Origin: a virus
Direction: 5' to 3' (one strand)
Virus record (IMG/VR): IMGVR_UViG_3300037225_000351
Location: 1 to 64,000 of that record
Length of the DNA stretch: 64,000 bases
Below, one piece after another: positions 7,681 through 15,612 of this stretch. The position numbers were made by a program, and so were the translations under genes. The notes under the pieces are model-generated. The model searched no databases. It was not told the DNA's origin and saw nothing but the letters and a program-made list of their open reading frames with translations. The stretch's first letter is position 1. Each line of letters opens with the position of its first letter.

Positions 7681-8021
7681 AATATTTCTCCTATTGCATT
7701 AGATTGTTTATTGGTTGTATCTATTTTAAAATTTTCTTGTATTGTCTTAAAGGAATTCTCATCATCAAAGTAAATTATAGAATCTTCATTATCTGATTCT
7801 TCTTTGAATTTATTGAGAAGAATTATATAACTTCCTTCTATTAAGTATTTATAACCATAGCCCCAATCATTCTTATATTCCTCTATCTCGATAATATATT
7901 TATAATCCTTAGAGAATTCTTCTACAAGACTATCAAATTGGGATTCTTTGATTTTAATATAACCAGATTTCCCTTTAATAGGAGATGTTGGTTTATTAAA
8001 ATAGAATCCAAGGAAATTCAT
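7671..8021 (-). CDS. Hypothetical protein
   Basis: 116 residues, alpha/beta, rich in Tyr, Asp and Glu ('YKNDWGYGYKYLIEGSYIIL'). It starts 1 nt after the GroES-like gene ends, so the two are probably co-transcribed. No family recognised. Confidence 0.5.
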   Translation of the reverse strand: MNFLGFYFNKPTSPIKGKSGYIKIKESQFDSLVEEFSKDYKYIIEIEEYKNDWGYGYKYLIEGSYIILLNKFKEESDNEDSIIYFDDENSFKTIQENFKIDTTNKQSNAIGEILWD

Positions 8022-8022
8022 A

Positions 8023-8445
8023 TTACTCTTTCTTTTGATCGCGGTCCTTATAGAGAGCTACAATATCATTCTCTGAGAAAATCACAAACGAGTCACCGGG
8101 AACTGCTTTACCATCTATAATTTCATCTTTCTCTTTAAGCTCATACCATTTACCATTAAAGACAAGACAAATATCTCCCGGATGCACTTCATTAGGAACT
8201 ATACCATTATGACTCATTGTTCCTCTACCTACTCGAATTGCAGTCACAGTAATATAAGGATCTTTACCTCCAAGAATATCATTTGGAAGAATCAAACCAC
8301 TTTTAAGTATCTTCTCTTTCCTTGGATCATTAATAATCTTTCCTATGATCCTGTTGCCTGTAGGAATATAAGATGTAATTCCTTCGATTGTCTGTTTATC
8401 ATCTGCAAAAATAATAGAATCTCCACTTGGATCTGAAACTGACAT
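8023..8445 (-). CDS. GroES-like co-chaperonin (gp31-type)
   Basis: 140 residues. The core reads as a GroES beta-barrel: 'YIPTGNRIIGKIIND', then a mobile-loop-like 'LKSGLILPNDILGGKDPY', 'ITVTAIRVGRGTMSHNGI', and a C-terminal 'DSFVIFSENDIVALY'. T4 gp31 replaces host GroES so that GroEL can fold the major capsid protein; the same role is likely. It has a strong AGGAG site and its own late-type promoter at 8464-8471, which fits expression with the capsid genes. Longer than host GroES (about 97 aa), as is gp31. Confidence 0.75.
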   Translation of the reverse strand: MSVSDPSGDSIIFADDKQTIEGITSYIPTGNRIIGKIINDPRKEKILKSGLILPNDILGGKDPYITVTAIRVGRGTMSHNGIVPNEVHPGDICLVFNGKWYELKEKDEIIDGKAVPGDSFVIFSENDIVALYKDRDQKKE

Positions 8446-8463
8446 GATAGTCTCCTATGTTAG

Positions 8464-8471
8464 TATTTATA
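8464..8471 (-). promoter_or_regulatory. T4-type late promoter (TATAAATA)
   Basis: Minus-strand TATAAATACTA, 18 nt before the ATG of the GroES-like gene, with its AGGAG site between. It would give that gene a separate late transcript inside the early block. Confidence 0.65.
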
Positions 8472-9147
8472 ATTTTTCTATGTCTTTAATGATTGAATGA
8501 ACAGATTGTCTGAGTAATTCTAAATCTCCATCATTCTGTACAATATAATCAAACCACTCATAGTTATCTAATGCGGTTTCTGATAGATGATTTGATTTCT
8601 CTTTTGTTATTCTTTCCATTTTAACTGATATAACTGTGCGGTCTTCTACAAGTTTCTGAGGAAGATCAATTTCATTTGGGAACCTTACATCAGTTACTAT
8701 GACAAATTTCTCTGAGTAATCTTTGAGTTTTTTGAGGAATTCTTTGATCCAGAAATTGTCATCAACATACTTCCTAAAAAGATTGGTTCCTACTACTTGT
8801 AAAATTAAACGAGTTATATCATTCTTATCCTCAAACCAATTCTCATCTTTAGTATGTATCTTATTGACAACTTTATTGATTTTCCTTTTCACAGTATCAA
8901 ATCTTACATCATCATAGATAGGCACATTTGCTTTGACTTCTTCTGCAAAATGATTTAAATAATCTGTGAGAACTATGAATTCCTTAGAGCAGATTTCTTT
9001 GAGAACTGCGGCGAATGCATCTAACTTGACAGAATATCCTTTTATATCACATTCCCTTTGAAACATCTCAGCGAATGTATTCTTCCCTGTCCTCATCTTT
9101 CCTGCAACTAAAATCAAATATTTCTTATCCATTGGTTGTTGTCTCAT
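8467..9147 (-). CDS. 1: Deoxynucleoside monophosphate kinase (T4 gp1-like)
   Basis: 226 residues. P-loop 'ILVAGKMRTGKNTFAEMFQR' near the N-terminus, the GKxRxGKNT form typical of phage dNMP kinases; 'FVIVTDVRFPNEID' is a Walker-B-like strand with the conserved DVRFPNE; the C-terminus 'HLSETALDNYEWFDYIV' matches the same family. T4 gp1 (about 241 aa) phosphorylates dNMPs for DNA synthesis. An internal ATG at 9132 is an alternative start; neither has a clear SD. Confidence 0.85.
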   Translation of the reverse strand: MRQQPMDKKYLILVAGKMRTGKNTFAEMFQRECDIKGYSVKLDAFAAVLKEICSKEFIVLTDYLNHFAEEVKANVPIYDDVRFDTVKRKINKVVNKIHTKDENWFEDKNDITRLILQVVGTNLFRKYVDDNFWIKEFLKKLKDYSEKFVIVTDVRFPNEIDLPQKLVEDRTVISVKMERITKEKSNHLSETALDNYEWFDYIVQNDGDLELLRQSVHSIIKDIEKL

Positions 9148-9310
9148 TTAAAAGAACAGGAGAAACATCTGTATAATCAGTTCCCAAAACTCCTCTTACA
9201 TGGCCTTCTACGATGATTACTTTTTCACATTTGCAGTGATTTGTAGTGCCCTCAAATACTGTTATAATTTCGCCGCAATGCAAACATTTAATCTTTTTTT
9301 GAATATTCAT
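9125..9310 (-). CDS. Small zinc ribbon protein
   Basis: 61 residues with two cysteine knuckles, CLHCGE (9-14) and HCKCEK (26-31). SD AAAAGGAAATCA precedes the ATG. It overlaps the dNMP kinase gene by 23 nt if that gene starts at 9147. Role unknown. Confidence 0.55.
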   Translation of the reverse strand: MNIQKKIKCLHCGEIITVFEGTTNHCKCEKVIIVEGHVRGVLGTDYTDVSPVLLNETTTNG

Positions 9311-9413
9311 TTGATTTCCTTTTTAGATATAATTGTTCATTTTCTACTTTTTTAGTCTTTGAAAACATATCATCTTTAAGTTTTTTAGGCTTACGACCGA
9401 AGTTATTCTGCAT
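9288..9413 (-). CDS. Small basic hypothetical protein
   Basis: 41 residues, Lys-rich, 'MQNNFGRKPKKLKDDMFSKT'. A GGGAG site lies 8 nt before the ATG, inside the 3' end of the gp62 gene. It overlaps the zinc ribbon gene start by 23 nt. Real but unassigned, or a short chance frame; moderate support. Confidence 0.35.
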   Translation of the reverse strand: MQNNFGRKPKKLKDDMFSKTKKVENEQLYLKRKSNEYSKKD

Positions 9414-9804
9414 ATGAGTAACTCCCATCTTGGTCTTTGTAGATGTTTAAGATTTCCTTACATTCTTTCTCATCCATCATACTTATATATTCGTCTATTT
9501 TCCTCAAATTAATACCAAAATGCTTTGCGAGTATCTTCTTCTCCTCAAAATTAAAGTCCTTTTCTTTTTTGATATACTTAAAGAATATATTTTGTTGGGG
9601 GAGAATAGACTTATAGTAATTATAATGTTGTTCCTTGGGAATCTCATAGAAATTTATTTGAGCACATATCAGTAAGAATACATCAACCATTGAAATAAAT
9701 CTGTTGATCATAAAAGTATCATAGGCTTTTAGAACTTCAGGATCTAAGAAATCAAGATCTTTCTTTGGATCTGTTATTGCTTTAAGGCAATCAAATAAGG
9801 TCAT
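9403..9804 (-). CDS. 62: Clamp-loader small subunit (gp62, clamp loader A type)
   Basis: 133 residues that follow the phage clamp-loader A pattern: 'LFDCLKAITDPKKDLDFLD' at the N-terminus, 'AYDTFMINRFISMVDVFLLI' in the middle, 'HYNYYKSILPQQNIFFKYIK', then a C-terminal helix pair. With gp44 it forms the ATPase that loads the gp45 clamp. Unlike T4 it is not next to gene 44 but two to three kb away, behind the glycosyltransferase and small genes. Confidence 0.8.
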   Translation of the reverse strand: MTLFDCLKAITDPKKDLDFLDPEVLKAYDTFMINRFISMVDVFLLICAQINFYEIPKEQHYNYYKSILPQQNIFFKYIKKEKDFNFEEKKILAKHFGINLRKIDEYISMMDEKECKEILNIYKDQDGSYSYAE

Positions 9805-9805
9805 A

Positions 9806-9967
9806 TTATTTCTTTATAGCTTGCCAACAATGAAATCTTTTACACCAATCCAATCTGTCTTTGGTCTTTTTCAATATCTTACATTTTCCTGTATCTTTAC
9901 CTTTATATTCTTTAAAGAACATACAAAAATCACAAAGAGGATCTCTACAATTAGGACATTTAACCAT
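9806..9967 (-). CDS. Small cysteine-rich protein
   Basis: 53 residues. Seven cysteines, with CPNC, CDFC and 'WCKRFHCW' arranged for one or two zinc sites, and a Lys-rich middle. It lies 1 nt before gene 62 and is probably coupled to it. No family recognised. Confidence 0.5.
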   Translation of the reverse strand: MVKCPNCRDPLCDFCMFFKEYKGKDTGKCKILKKTKDRLDWCKRFHCWQAIKK

Positions 9968-9968
9968 C

Positions 9969-10304
9969 TTACTCCTCGATCACCTTAAGTAAATCATTCA
10001 AATTTTTAATCTTTTTAAATCTTTTCCAGGTACTTGCCTTTGCTGCCATTCCTTTTTCTCCCATTCCGTCTTCATAACAATACCAAGAAAGCCACGATTC
10101 AACATCCTCTGCATCTTTATCTCCTGCTAAAATTACTGCGATTGCTTTAGTATAAACTTCAAACATCTTATACGAAGCATCAAAGATATCGCTCTCACAT
10201 ATATCACATCCCAAAGCAGCAGCCAAAGCATCATATGATACATCTAAGTTCTTATATGCTACGGCCCACTCTGTTAGTAATGCGATTTTTTCTTTCTTTT
10301 CCAT
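9969..10304 (-). CDS. Hypothetical helical protein
   Basis: 111 residues, Ala-rich and helical with aromatic clusters ('SWLSWYCYEDGMGEKGMAAK'). Starts 4 nt after the next upstream gene. No family recognised. Confidence 0.5.
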   Translation of the reverse strand: MEKKEKIALLTEWAVAYKNLDVSYDALAAALGCDICESDIFDASYKMFEVYTKAIAVILAGDKDAEDVESWLSWYCYEDGMGEKGMAAKASTWKRFKKIKNLNDLLKVIEE

Positions 10305-10308
10305 TTAA

Positions 10309-10515
10309 TTACTTTACCTCTCGGATTAATAGATTAAGGAAATTTTTAGCTGCTTGATTAGAGATTTCATGTAATTTCTTTCTTGAATCTCTACTTTTCT
10401 GTCTATAGGCTTCATCTTGAAAAGCTACCGCAATATTAGCTTGATAAGAATAATAGTATCCTTGATCTTCTCTCAGTGCCTTACATAATGTTTCTGCTGC
10501 TTTTTGAATTTTCAT
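10309..10515 (-). CDS. Hypothetical helical protein
   Basis: 68 residues, helical and basic. A strong AAAGGAG site 9 nt before the ATG supports the start, although it overlaps the upstream gene by 35 nt. No family recognised. Confidence 0.5.
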   Translation of the reverse strand: MKIQKAAETLCKALREDQGYYYSYQANIAVAFQDEAYRQKSRDSRKKLHEISNQAAKNFLNLLIREVK

Positions 10516-10843
10516 TTGTTAGATCTCCTTTAATATTGTTTGGTTTTAAAATGATAACAGAAGTCAATAAATTTCCCGTGCTTTCTTCATAATCTTTTGC
10601 TGCCCTAATCCATTCACTCGGAGCATTATCATACAATTCTCCAAGATTAAATTCTAAATAACCATCGCTACATTTATCTTCATTTATAATATCTTGACAA
10701 ACATCACAAAGATAAGTTCTAAACCAAGTTCCACTGTCAACTACTTCATTTCTATGCGCTCTTGATCCTTTTGGAATAATACCAGCACATCCAAAACACT
10801 GATGATTTTTCTTTGTCTTTACTGTTTTAAACCAATTATTCAT
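10481..10843 (-). CDS. Hypothetical zinc-binding protein
   Basis: 120 residues. CFGCAG (about 16-21) and CDVCQD (about 46-51) with a His between could bind zinc in a treble-clef fold; 'LEFNLGELYDNAPSEW' follows. The ATG overlaps the last base of the glycosyltransferase gene. Role unknown. Confidence 0.5.
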   Translation of the reverse strand: MNNWFKTVKTKKNHQCFGCAGIIPKGSRAHRNEVVDSGTWFRTYLCDVCQDIINEDKCSDGYLEFNLGELYDNAPSEWIRAAKDYEESTGNLLTSVIILKPNNIKGDLTNENSKSSRNIM

Positions 10844-11661
10844 TATATTTCAATTTCTATTATTTCTGATTGTTTATTTATATCGGGAGTTATTACATTA
10901 TTCTTTTCTCTCCAAGCTTTAATGCTCTCATAAGTCACAGGAAATTCGATTCCTTTATTTTTCCACTTAGCAATAAACTTATCCCTCTCTGTCTTCCATT
11001 CTTCATTCTCGTTGCTCTTACCCTCAGATTTATGATAGACAAGGATATCAGCTACTCCTATCTTAAATCCCTTTGTTAAAAAACTCATACATAAATCTAA
11101 GTCATAAAAGTGGTTTCCTACGTATGTCTGTGTGTCAATTTCAATTCCTCCTGCTCTCAGATATTTTCCGAGAGTAATCAAGCACATGCCATCAACTGCT
11201 ACGAGATCATCGAAATATCCAACTAATCCTTTAATTAAATGAAACCCATCTCCTGGGGATTTATCTTTAGAGCCTTGGATTAGATGTCCTCGTAGATTAT
11301 TTGAGGAATTTTCCCACCAACAAGCAGATTCTTTAAGTTCTTTAGTTCCTACAAATCCTAAAAGGGCTATATCTTTCTCTGAGAATACTAACTCTACTTT
11401 TTCTCGGAAATGATTATCTAAGAAGTTTGTGTCATTGTGTGAGAGAATTATTATATCGTCGTCTTTTAATTCGTTATTTTTAAGTGCTTTGATTCCTCTT
11501 GCATACTTATGAGATATTGTATTTGGTTCAGTAACATCATCAACACAATTAAATACTCTCACAGGAAATTTTAGAGAATTAATACCATGTAATACTATAT
11601 TATTAAAAATTGGTTCGTCGCCAGAAACTCTTGGTATTATTATTTTCCAATCTCTATTCAT
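10843..11661 (-). CDS. GT-A glycosyltransferase (StrF/GT2-like)
   Basis: 272 residues. The fold is read from 'WKIIIPRVSGDEPIFNNIVL' at the start, 'IIILSHNDTNFLDNHF' (a strand ending at His-Asn-Asp), 'LVAVDGMCLITLGKYL', and 'YDLDLCMSFLTKGFKIGVAD', which matches the Asp-rich acceptor/metal region of StrF-type family-2 transferases. It would move a sugar from a nucleotide sugar to DNA, protein or a small molecule; the acceptor is not visible. It sits between small zinc genes and an HNH-AP2 homing gene. Confidence 0.65.
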   Translation of the reverse strand: MNRDWKIIIPRVSGDEPIFNNIVLHGINSLKFPVRVFNCVDDVTEPNTISHKYARGIKALKNNELKDDDIIILSHNDTNFLDNHFREKVELVFSEKDIALLGFVGTKELKESACWWENSSNNLRGHLIQGSKDKSPGDGFHLIKGLVGYFDDLVAVDGMCLITLGKYLRAGGIEIDTQTYVGNHFYDLDLCMSFLTKGFKIGVADILVYHKSEGKSNENEEWKTERDKFIAKWKNKGIEFPVTYESIKAWREKNNVITPDINKQSEIIEIEI

Positions 11662-11662
11662 T

Positions 11663-12178
11663 TTATTTTCCTATTTGTTCTTCGGGAAAATTAAGACATG
11701 CAAATTTCCCAAAATACTGTTTAGATGCTTTATCGTATGCTCTAGCTGCTTCTTCTGAGGATAAATAATATCCTATCGAAACTCGTTTTCCATTATAAGT
11801 GTACCTTGCTTGAAATTTATTATTGTGTTTTGTTACGCCCTTATATCTACTTAAATTGTCTTTACGAATTTTTTGATTCATGTGATTGTGTATTTTATCT
11901 GTTATTCTCAAATTTTCTCTTGTATTATTTAATCCATTATGGTCCCTATGATCTACATTTTCTCCTTTAAAAGTATCTGATTTCATAATAAAAACATGCA
12001 TATATAGATTTTTCCACTTTCCACTTTCTACTTTTATAGTTCTTTTACTATAAAAATTTTCGGAGCGAGGATTATAAGTAACGCTCCATTTCCATTGTAT
12101 TACTCTATCATAATCTTCATCATCTAATAATACTATCTTTCTGCCATGTGTCTTAGAATCTATTATCAGTTCTTTCAT
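11663..12178 (-). CDS. HNH homing endonuclease with AP2 domain
   Basis: 171 residues. HNH core 'NVDHRDHNGLNNTRENLRI' at about 75-93 and a C-terminal AP2 DNA-binding domain with 'SRYKGVTKHNNKFQARY', 'SSEEAARAYDKASKQYFG' and LNFP. This pair is the standard free-standing HNH-AP2 homing nuclease of phages. It lies directly after gene 44 (1-2 nt), where T4 relatives usually keep gene 62, which suggests that its arrival separated 44 from 62. Confidence 0.85.
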   Translation of the reverse strand: MKELIIDSKTHGRKIVLLDDEDYDRVIQWKWSVTYNPRSENFYSKRTIKVESGKWKNLYMHVFIMKSDTFKGENVDHRDHNGLNNTRENLRITDKIHNHMNQKIRKDNLSRYKGVTKHNNKFQARYTYNGKRVSIGYYLSSEEAARAYDKASKQYFGKFACLNFPEEQIGK

Positions 12179-12179
12179 A

Positions 12180-13124
12180 TTATTTATTCCTTAGTATCAT
12201 TAACTCATAAAGAGCGGCTGCAAGTTGTAATTCTTTATCTATTGCTTTATCCGAGCGATAACTATAATGGGCAAGAGTAATGGTTGCCTCTGGTTGTTTC
12301 GACTTATCAAAAGTTGGGATTAACTTCTTATAAAAAAAAGTATACCATTCATTATAGTTAATATTACTGTTAATTATAAATTCCCTCGCAAGATTGAATT
12401 TGTTGGTAGTTATTAAATTAATTATCTCATCATTAATTTCAACTGCTTTAAGAACACCAGAGTCAATCAAACCATGTTCTTTAAAATAATTTTGGCAGAC
12501 ACTCAACATTTTCCTAACAGAAGGATAGTGCTTGATAATCAAAGGTACTATAACTGATTCATCATAATTTACTTTCTCATTCTTAAGATAAAGATTAATT
12601 CTCTTTTCTATCTTTGGTACCATTTCCTCTTTGTTTTTAGAATATAATTCTCCAAAGTTAACAAGATGAAACCTGTCCATCACGGGTTGTTGTATTTGTG
12701 CTATTGAATTACAGGTCACGACAAACCTACAAAGGTCTTGGAAGTCCTCTACGCACCCTCTCAAAGCGGTTTGAAACGCAGTAGATAAGCCCTCGCACTC
12801 GTCTAACAATATAATCTTCTTTGTTCCCTCTTCAAAGGTCGCACAGGAAGCAAACGACACAATTTTATCTCTTAGAATATCAATCCCGTTCTCTAAGGAA
12901 GCATTTATAACAAGATTATCACATCCTATATCATTAATCAAACACTTTGCTAAACTACTCTTTCCTGTTCCTGGACTTAGAGAATACAGAATAAGATTAG
13001 GTATTTCTCTTTCTGTGATCATCTTTGAGAAATAGGTCTTAGTTGTCTTTGGCAGAATTATTTCGCTCATTGTATTCGGACGATATTTCTCGGTCCAGAT
13101 CGAATATGCAAGTCTTTTATCCAT
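12180..13124 (-). CDS. 44: Clamp-loader large subunit (gp44, AAA+ ATPase)
   Basis: 314 residues, close to T4 gp44 (319). Walker A 'LYSLSPGTGKSSLAK' at about 47-61, Walker B 'KIILLDECEGLS' at about 103-114, and the arginine-finger strand ending 'PVMDRFHLVNF'; 'IWTEKYRPNTMSEIILP' is the RFC-family N-terminal box. The ATPase opens and loads the gp45 clamp on primed DNA. The start overlaps the upstream gene by 8 nt. Confidence 0.92.
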   Translation of the reverse strand: MDKRLAYSIWTEKYRPNTMSEIILPKTTKTYFSKMITEREIPNLILYSLSPGTGKSSLAKCLINDIGCDNLVINASLENGIDILRDKIVSFASCATFEEGTKKIILLDECEGLSTAFQTALRGCVEDFQDLCRFVVTCNSIAQIQQPVMDRFHLVNFGELYSKNKEEMVPKIEKRINLYLKNEKVNYDESVIVPLIIKHYPSVRKMLSVCQNYFKEHGLIDSGVLKAVEINDEIINLITTNKFNLAREFIINSNINYNEWYTFFYKKLIPTFDKSKQPEATITLAHYSYRSDKAIDKELQLAAALYELMILRNK

Positions 13125-13731
13125 TATTAACTACTTCCGCTAACTTATTAGATTCTTCTATACGTGTCTCCGGCATTATAGGACTTGCAGACAATCCAAT
13201 TCCTGCAACTTCTTTGCCATTCTTTAACAATTCCAACATTTTATTATGTATGAGTTTTGTCTTTGTTCGTTTCTCCCATTTATTAAAATTTTTCAATGCG
13301 TAAACATTCTGAAGATTCCTCTCAAATTTCTTTCCTTCTTCTTTTCGATCATTCTCTGTTTGGGGAATTGACATACATCTACAAGGAATCCAAGCTTGCG
13401 TAGTAGTATTAAATCCAGTATATCCTCTACCATAGCATTTGCCGCATCCAGATCTCGGTTCCTTATATTTTGTATTAGTACTCTCGAAAAATGCCTTAAT
13501 CTGAAGAAGCGGAGAAACATCCTTCTTATCAATAACAGTACCTTTATGAACATCTATAAACTTCTCGTCTTTTGCAGGAGCTACATATTTCTCTCCTACA
13601 AGACTATCACCTTCCTCAAAGTTCTCATCAGCATATAATTCCTCTTCATCGGGAACAATAGCAGGAGTTACAGCTTCAAACTTTTTAAGATCATCTGCAT
13701 TAATATTAGGATCTACATTTTCTTCTGTCAT
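13117..13731 (-). CDS. Hypothetical protein with zinc-like CxxCxGxG
   Basis: 204 residues between genes 45 and 44. An acidic N-terminal third, then 'SGCGKCYGRGYTGFN' and CRC, giving a CxxC...CxC zinc site similar to one DnaJ repeat, then a basic helical C-terminus. Its place between clamp and clamp-loader genes, with overlaps of a few bases, suggests a replication-related role. I do not recognise the family. Confidence 0.55.
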   Translation of the reverse strand: MTEENVDPNINADDLKKFEAVTPAIVPDEEELYADENFEEGDSLVGEKYVAPAKDEKFIDVHKGTVIDKKDVSPLLQIKAFFESTNTKYKEPRSGCGKCYGRGYTGFNTTTQAWIPCRCMSIPQTENDRKEEGKKFERNLQNVYALKNFNKWEKRTKTKLIHNKMLELLKNGKEVAGIGLSASPIMPETRIEESNKLAEVVNNG

Positions 13732-13733
13732 GA

Positions 13734-14474
13734 TTAATTCTCCTCTTTAATCTTACCTGTAAAAAGATCAACAGTTATAGGATCATCTTTGAAGGATGCT
13801 TTGATTTGTCCTATTGTCTTGATTTCAAATAAATAATCTCTCTTAGGAATGTTTAGAAGGAAGTCTGCATTGATTGTAAAGTTAAATTCCTTTGAGAACC
13901 CTGTGAGATTTTGTATTGTGAATGATTTGCTGTAAGTCTTGTCATATGCTTTCTGCTTCGGATTAATGTTCATATTTACAAGATCTATATTCACAACAGT
14001 AGCATTTCCATATACACGAGCTTTGCGTTTCTTATCAGAGGAAATCAAAGAACTTGCCTTACCAAAAGACTCCAATTCCTTTGAGGTAAACATAAAAGAA
14101 AAATCAGATGATCCCCAATTAGCGTAAAGTTTTGTCATATCAATTATCTCAGAACATGCCCTAGGATCTTTGAGGTAATATTCTGTCTTTGATGATTTGT
14201 CACTTATCACAATCTTATTATCTACAATGTCTATTTCGGGATTATCAAAGAGCTTGACGAACTGATAGAATTCATCAAAGTTATAAAATGCCAGTTGCTC
14301 TTGGGGAAACTCAAAGGATTTGGCAGGTGCTGAGAGATTCATCCAAATAAAAGACTCTGCTTGTTTGTGTTTGATGAAAATCTGATCGTTTCCTTTTACC
14401 ATTACGATGGAGTTATTAATAGGGGAGAGACTCTTAACGACATCAAAGAGCTTGCGGTCATAGGAGAGAGACAT
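13734..14474 (-). CDS. 45: Sliding clamp (gp45)
   Basis: 246 residues (T4 gp45 is 228). N-terminus 'DRKLFDVVKSLSPINNSIVM', a repeated alpha/beta pattern and 'FNFTINADFLLNIPKRDYLF' fit the phage clamp fold. It forms a ring that tethers the polymerase and, in T4, also activates late transcription through gp33 and gp55. It is the first gene after the promoter at 14520-14548 and has an AAAGGA site. Synteny with gene 44 supports the call. Confidence 0.85.
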   Translation of the reverse strand: MSLSYDRKLFDVVKSLSPINNSIVMVKGNDQIFIKHKQAESFIWMNLSAPAKSFEFPQEQLAFYNFDEFYQFVKLFDNPEIDIVDNKIVISDKSSKTEYYLKDPRACSEIIDMTKLYANWGSSDFSFMFTSKELESFGKASSLISSDKKRKARVYGNATVVNIDLVNMNINPKQKAYDKTYSKSFTIQNLTGFSKEFNFTINADFLLNIPKRDYLFEIKTIGQIKASFKDDPITVDLFTGKIKEEN

Positions 14475-14519
14475 ACATTAGTTCCTTTCAATAGGAGTTA
14501 TATAAAATCTTACTAATAA

Positions 14520-14548
14520 AGTATAATGTTTTTTTGGAGTGATGTCAA
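14520..14548 (-). promoter_or_regulatory. Sigma70 promoter TTGACA-17-TATACT
   Basis: Minus strand: TTGACA at 14548-14543 and TATACT at 14525-14520 with a 17-bp spacer. Nearly identical to the promoters at 6041, 43528 and 44735. Drives gene 45 and the clamp-loader group. Confidence 0.88.
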
Positions 14549-14784
14549 GGTTTTTCTTTATTTATTTCTTTAGCGGACCAAACTACAATTCCACCATCTG
14601 ATTGCTCGAATTGTGCTGGTATAAGAGTGTTTTGATCAACTACAAAATCCAGGGTATCTCCAGACTTATAAGATGGATGTATATAAAAAGATGTATTATT
14701 TTCTGAATCTACTGCTGCTCTTAAAGAAAAATCTATGATGTTGTTCTTATAGTTCTCAATTAAATATTCTTGTAAGTTTTTCAT
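14545..14784 (-). CDS. Hypothetical protein
   Basis: 79 residues, alpha/beta ('IDFSLRAAVDSENNTSFYIH'). Its 3' end runs a few bases into the clamp promoter at 14520-14548. The start is an ATGA overlap with the ribbon-helix-helix-like gene. No family recognised. Confidence 0.5.
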   Translation of the reverse strand: MKNLQEYLIENYKNNIIDFSLRAAVDSENNTSFYIHPSYKSGDTLDFVVDQNTLIPAQFEQSDGGIVVWSAKEINKEKP

Positions 14785-14945
14785 TTCTTATCCTTTCTAT
14801 TTTCACATTTTTTGATAAAGTCTTCAAGGTAGTTCTGACAAAGTTTATTGAAGGTAATGTCCTGTTTATGAGCTTCAATTGCTAACTTTAAAAACTCTGC
14901 ATCTGTGAGATCTACTGTGATTGTCTTGTAGGTGGGCTTTATCAT
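14781..14945 (-). CDS. Ribbon-helix-helix-like small protein
   Basis: 54 residues: 'MIKPTYKTITVDLTDAEFLK' gives a short beta strand followed by a helix starting LTDAEF, then a second helix 'TFNKLCQNYLEDFIKKC'. This is the Arc/MetJ pattern. Likely a DNA-binding regulator; target unknown. Overlaps both neighbours by 3-4 nt. Confidence 0.5.
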   Translation of the reverse strand: MIKPTYKTITVDLTDAEFLKLAIEAHKQDITFNKLCQNYLEDFIKKCENRKDKK

Positions 14946-15133
14946 ATTAAACTCCTATTGTCTGTTAATGAAATAAGTTTTTCTTTTAACTCTACTATTC
15001 TTTCACGACATTGTTTTCCTGCTTCTATTCTCTCTGATCGCCATCCATGTACATAAGCTAAACCTACGAGATCATCTATTTCTTCTCCGAGCATTTTAAT
15101 ATAATCTTCATAGGCTTTGATTAGATCATTCAT
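14942..15133 (-). CDS. Hypothetical protein
   Basis: 63 residues from the ATG at 15133. An upstream in-frame ATG at 15178 lies inside the preceding gene, and 15133 has its own AGGA site, so 15133 is preferred. Helical with charged clusters ('AGKQCRERIVELKEKLISL'). No family recognised. Confidence 0.5.
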   Translation of the reverse strand: MNDLIKAYEDYIKMLGEEIDDLVGLAYVHGWRSERIEAGKQCRERIVELKEKLISLTDNRSLI

Positions 15134-15134
15134 A

Positions 15135-15359
15135 TTAAGTTCCTGTTTTGTTGCTGTTGTTAAGAATTTCGAGTGCATTATAAGGATCTATTTGAGTAGG
15201 TGGATTAATTGCTTTTCTATAGCTACTTATTTTACAAACACCTATTGGATTTACTTCCTCAAAAGTTTTGTATATTACCTTTTTACCACTGCCAGCGGGT
15301 TCTTCAAATTCCCAACTACCATCTTTTAATTCCCGTAAATTTGATGGTTGACTTTTCAT
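15135..15359 (-). CDS. Hypothetical protein
   Basis: 74 residues, 'LRELKDGSWEFEEPAGSGKK' in the first half. ATGA overlap with the upstream 44-residue gene. No family recognised. Confidence 0.5.
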   Translation of the reverse strand: MKSQPSNLRELKDGSWEFEEPAGSGKKVIYKTFEEVNPIGVCKISSYRKAINPPTQIDPYNALEILNNSNKTGT

Positions 15360-15490
15360 TGTTTTGTTTCCTTATCTATTTCTTTAATAATATCAGTTAC
15401 TAACAAACCAGTATCTTCATCAAAATAATGAATTATAAAAACAAATGTTATTCTTCCGTTTGGATAGTGCCTTTCTTCTATTGCCATCAT
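15356..15490 (-). CDS. Small hypothetical protein
   Basis: 44 residues, 'MMAIEERHYPNGRITFVFII' then acidic; beta-strand-rich start. Overlaps both neighbours by 4 nt, typical of a coupled operon. No family recognised. Confidence 0.45.
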   Translation of the reverse strand: MMAIEERHYPNGRITFVFIIHYFDEDTGLLVTDIIKEIDKETKQ

Positions 15491-15612
15491 TCTTCATCCC
15501 ACCATTTTGAGTTTGCAATTTTCTCACATATATAATAGCATCTATGATTAAGGATATGGTCATCAATCCAATCTAATATTAGAACTGTGAGATGTTGCAG
15601 AAAATTAATCAT
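15487..15612 (-). CDS. Small hypothetical protein
   Basis: 41 residues, 'MINFLQHLTVLILDWIDDHI' and a Trp-rich end (KWWDEE). It sits directly behind the ribonucleotide reductase gene and overlaps the next gene by 4 nt. No family recognised. Confidence 0.45.
   Translation of the reverse strand: MINFLQHLTVLILDWIDDHILNHRCYYICEKIANSKWWDEE

Noticed and set aside
10875-10882. Minus-strand TATAAATA inside the glycosyltransferase gene
   Set aside because: It lies within coding sequence near the gene end in AT-rich DNA and has no clear leader; chance is likely.
13293-13553. Second-frame open frame over the gene between 45 and 44
   Set aside because: Shadow of the 13117-13731 gene; no SD and no protein-like features, unlike the nested frame in the methyltransferase gene.
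13500-13560. DnaJ-like chaperone for the gene at 13117
   Set aside because: Only one CxxCxGxG-like repeat and no J domain; it is more likely an unrelated zinc site.
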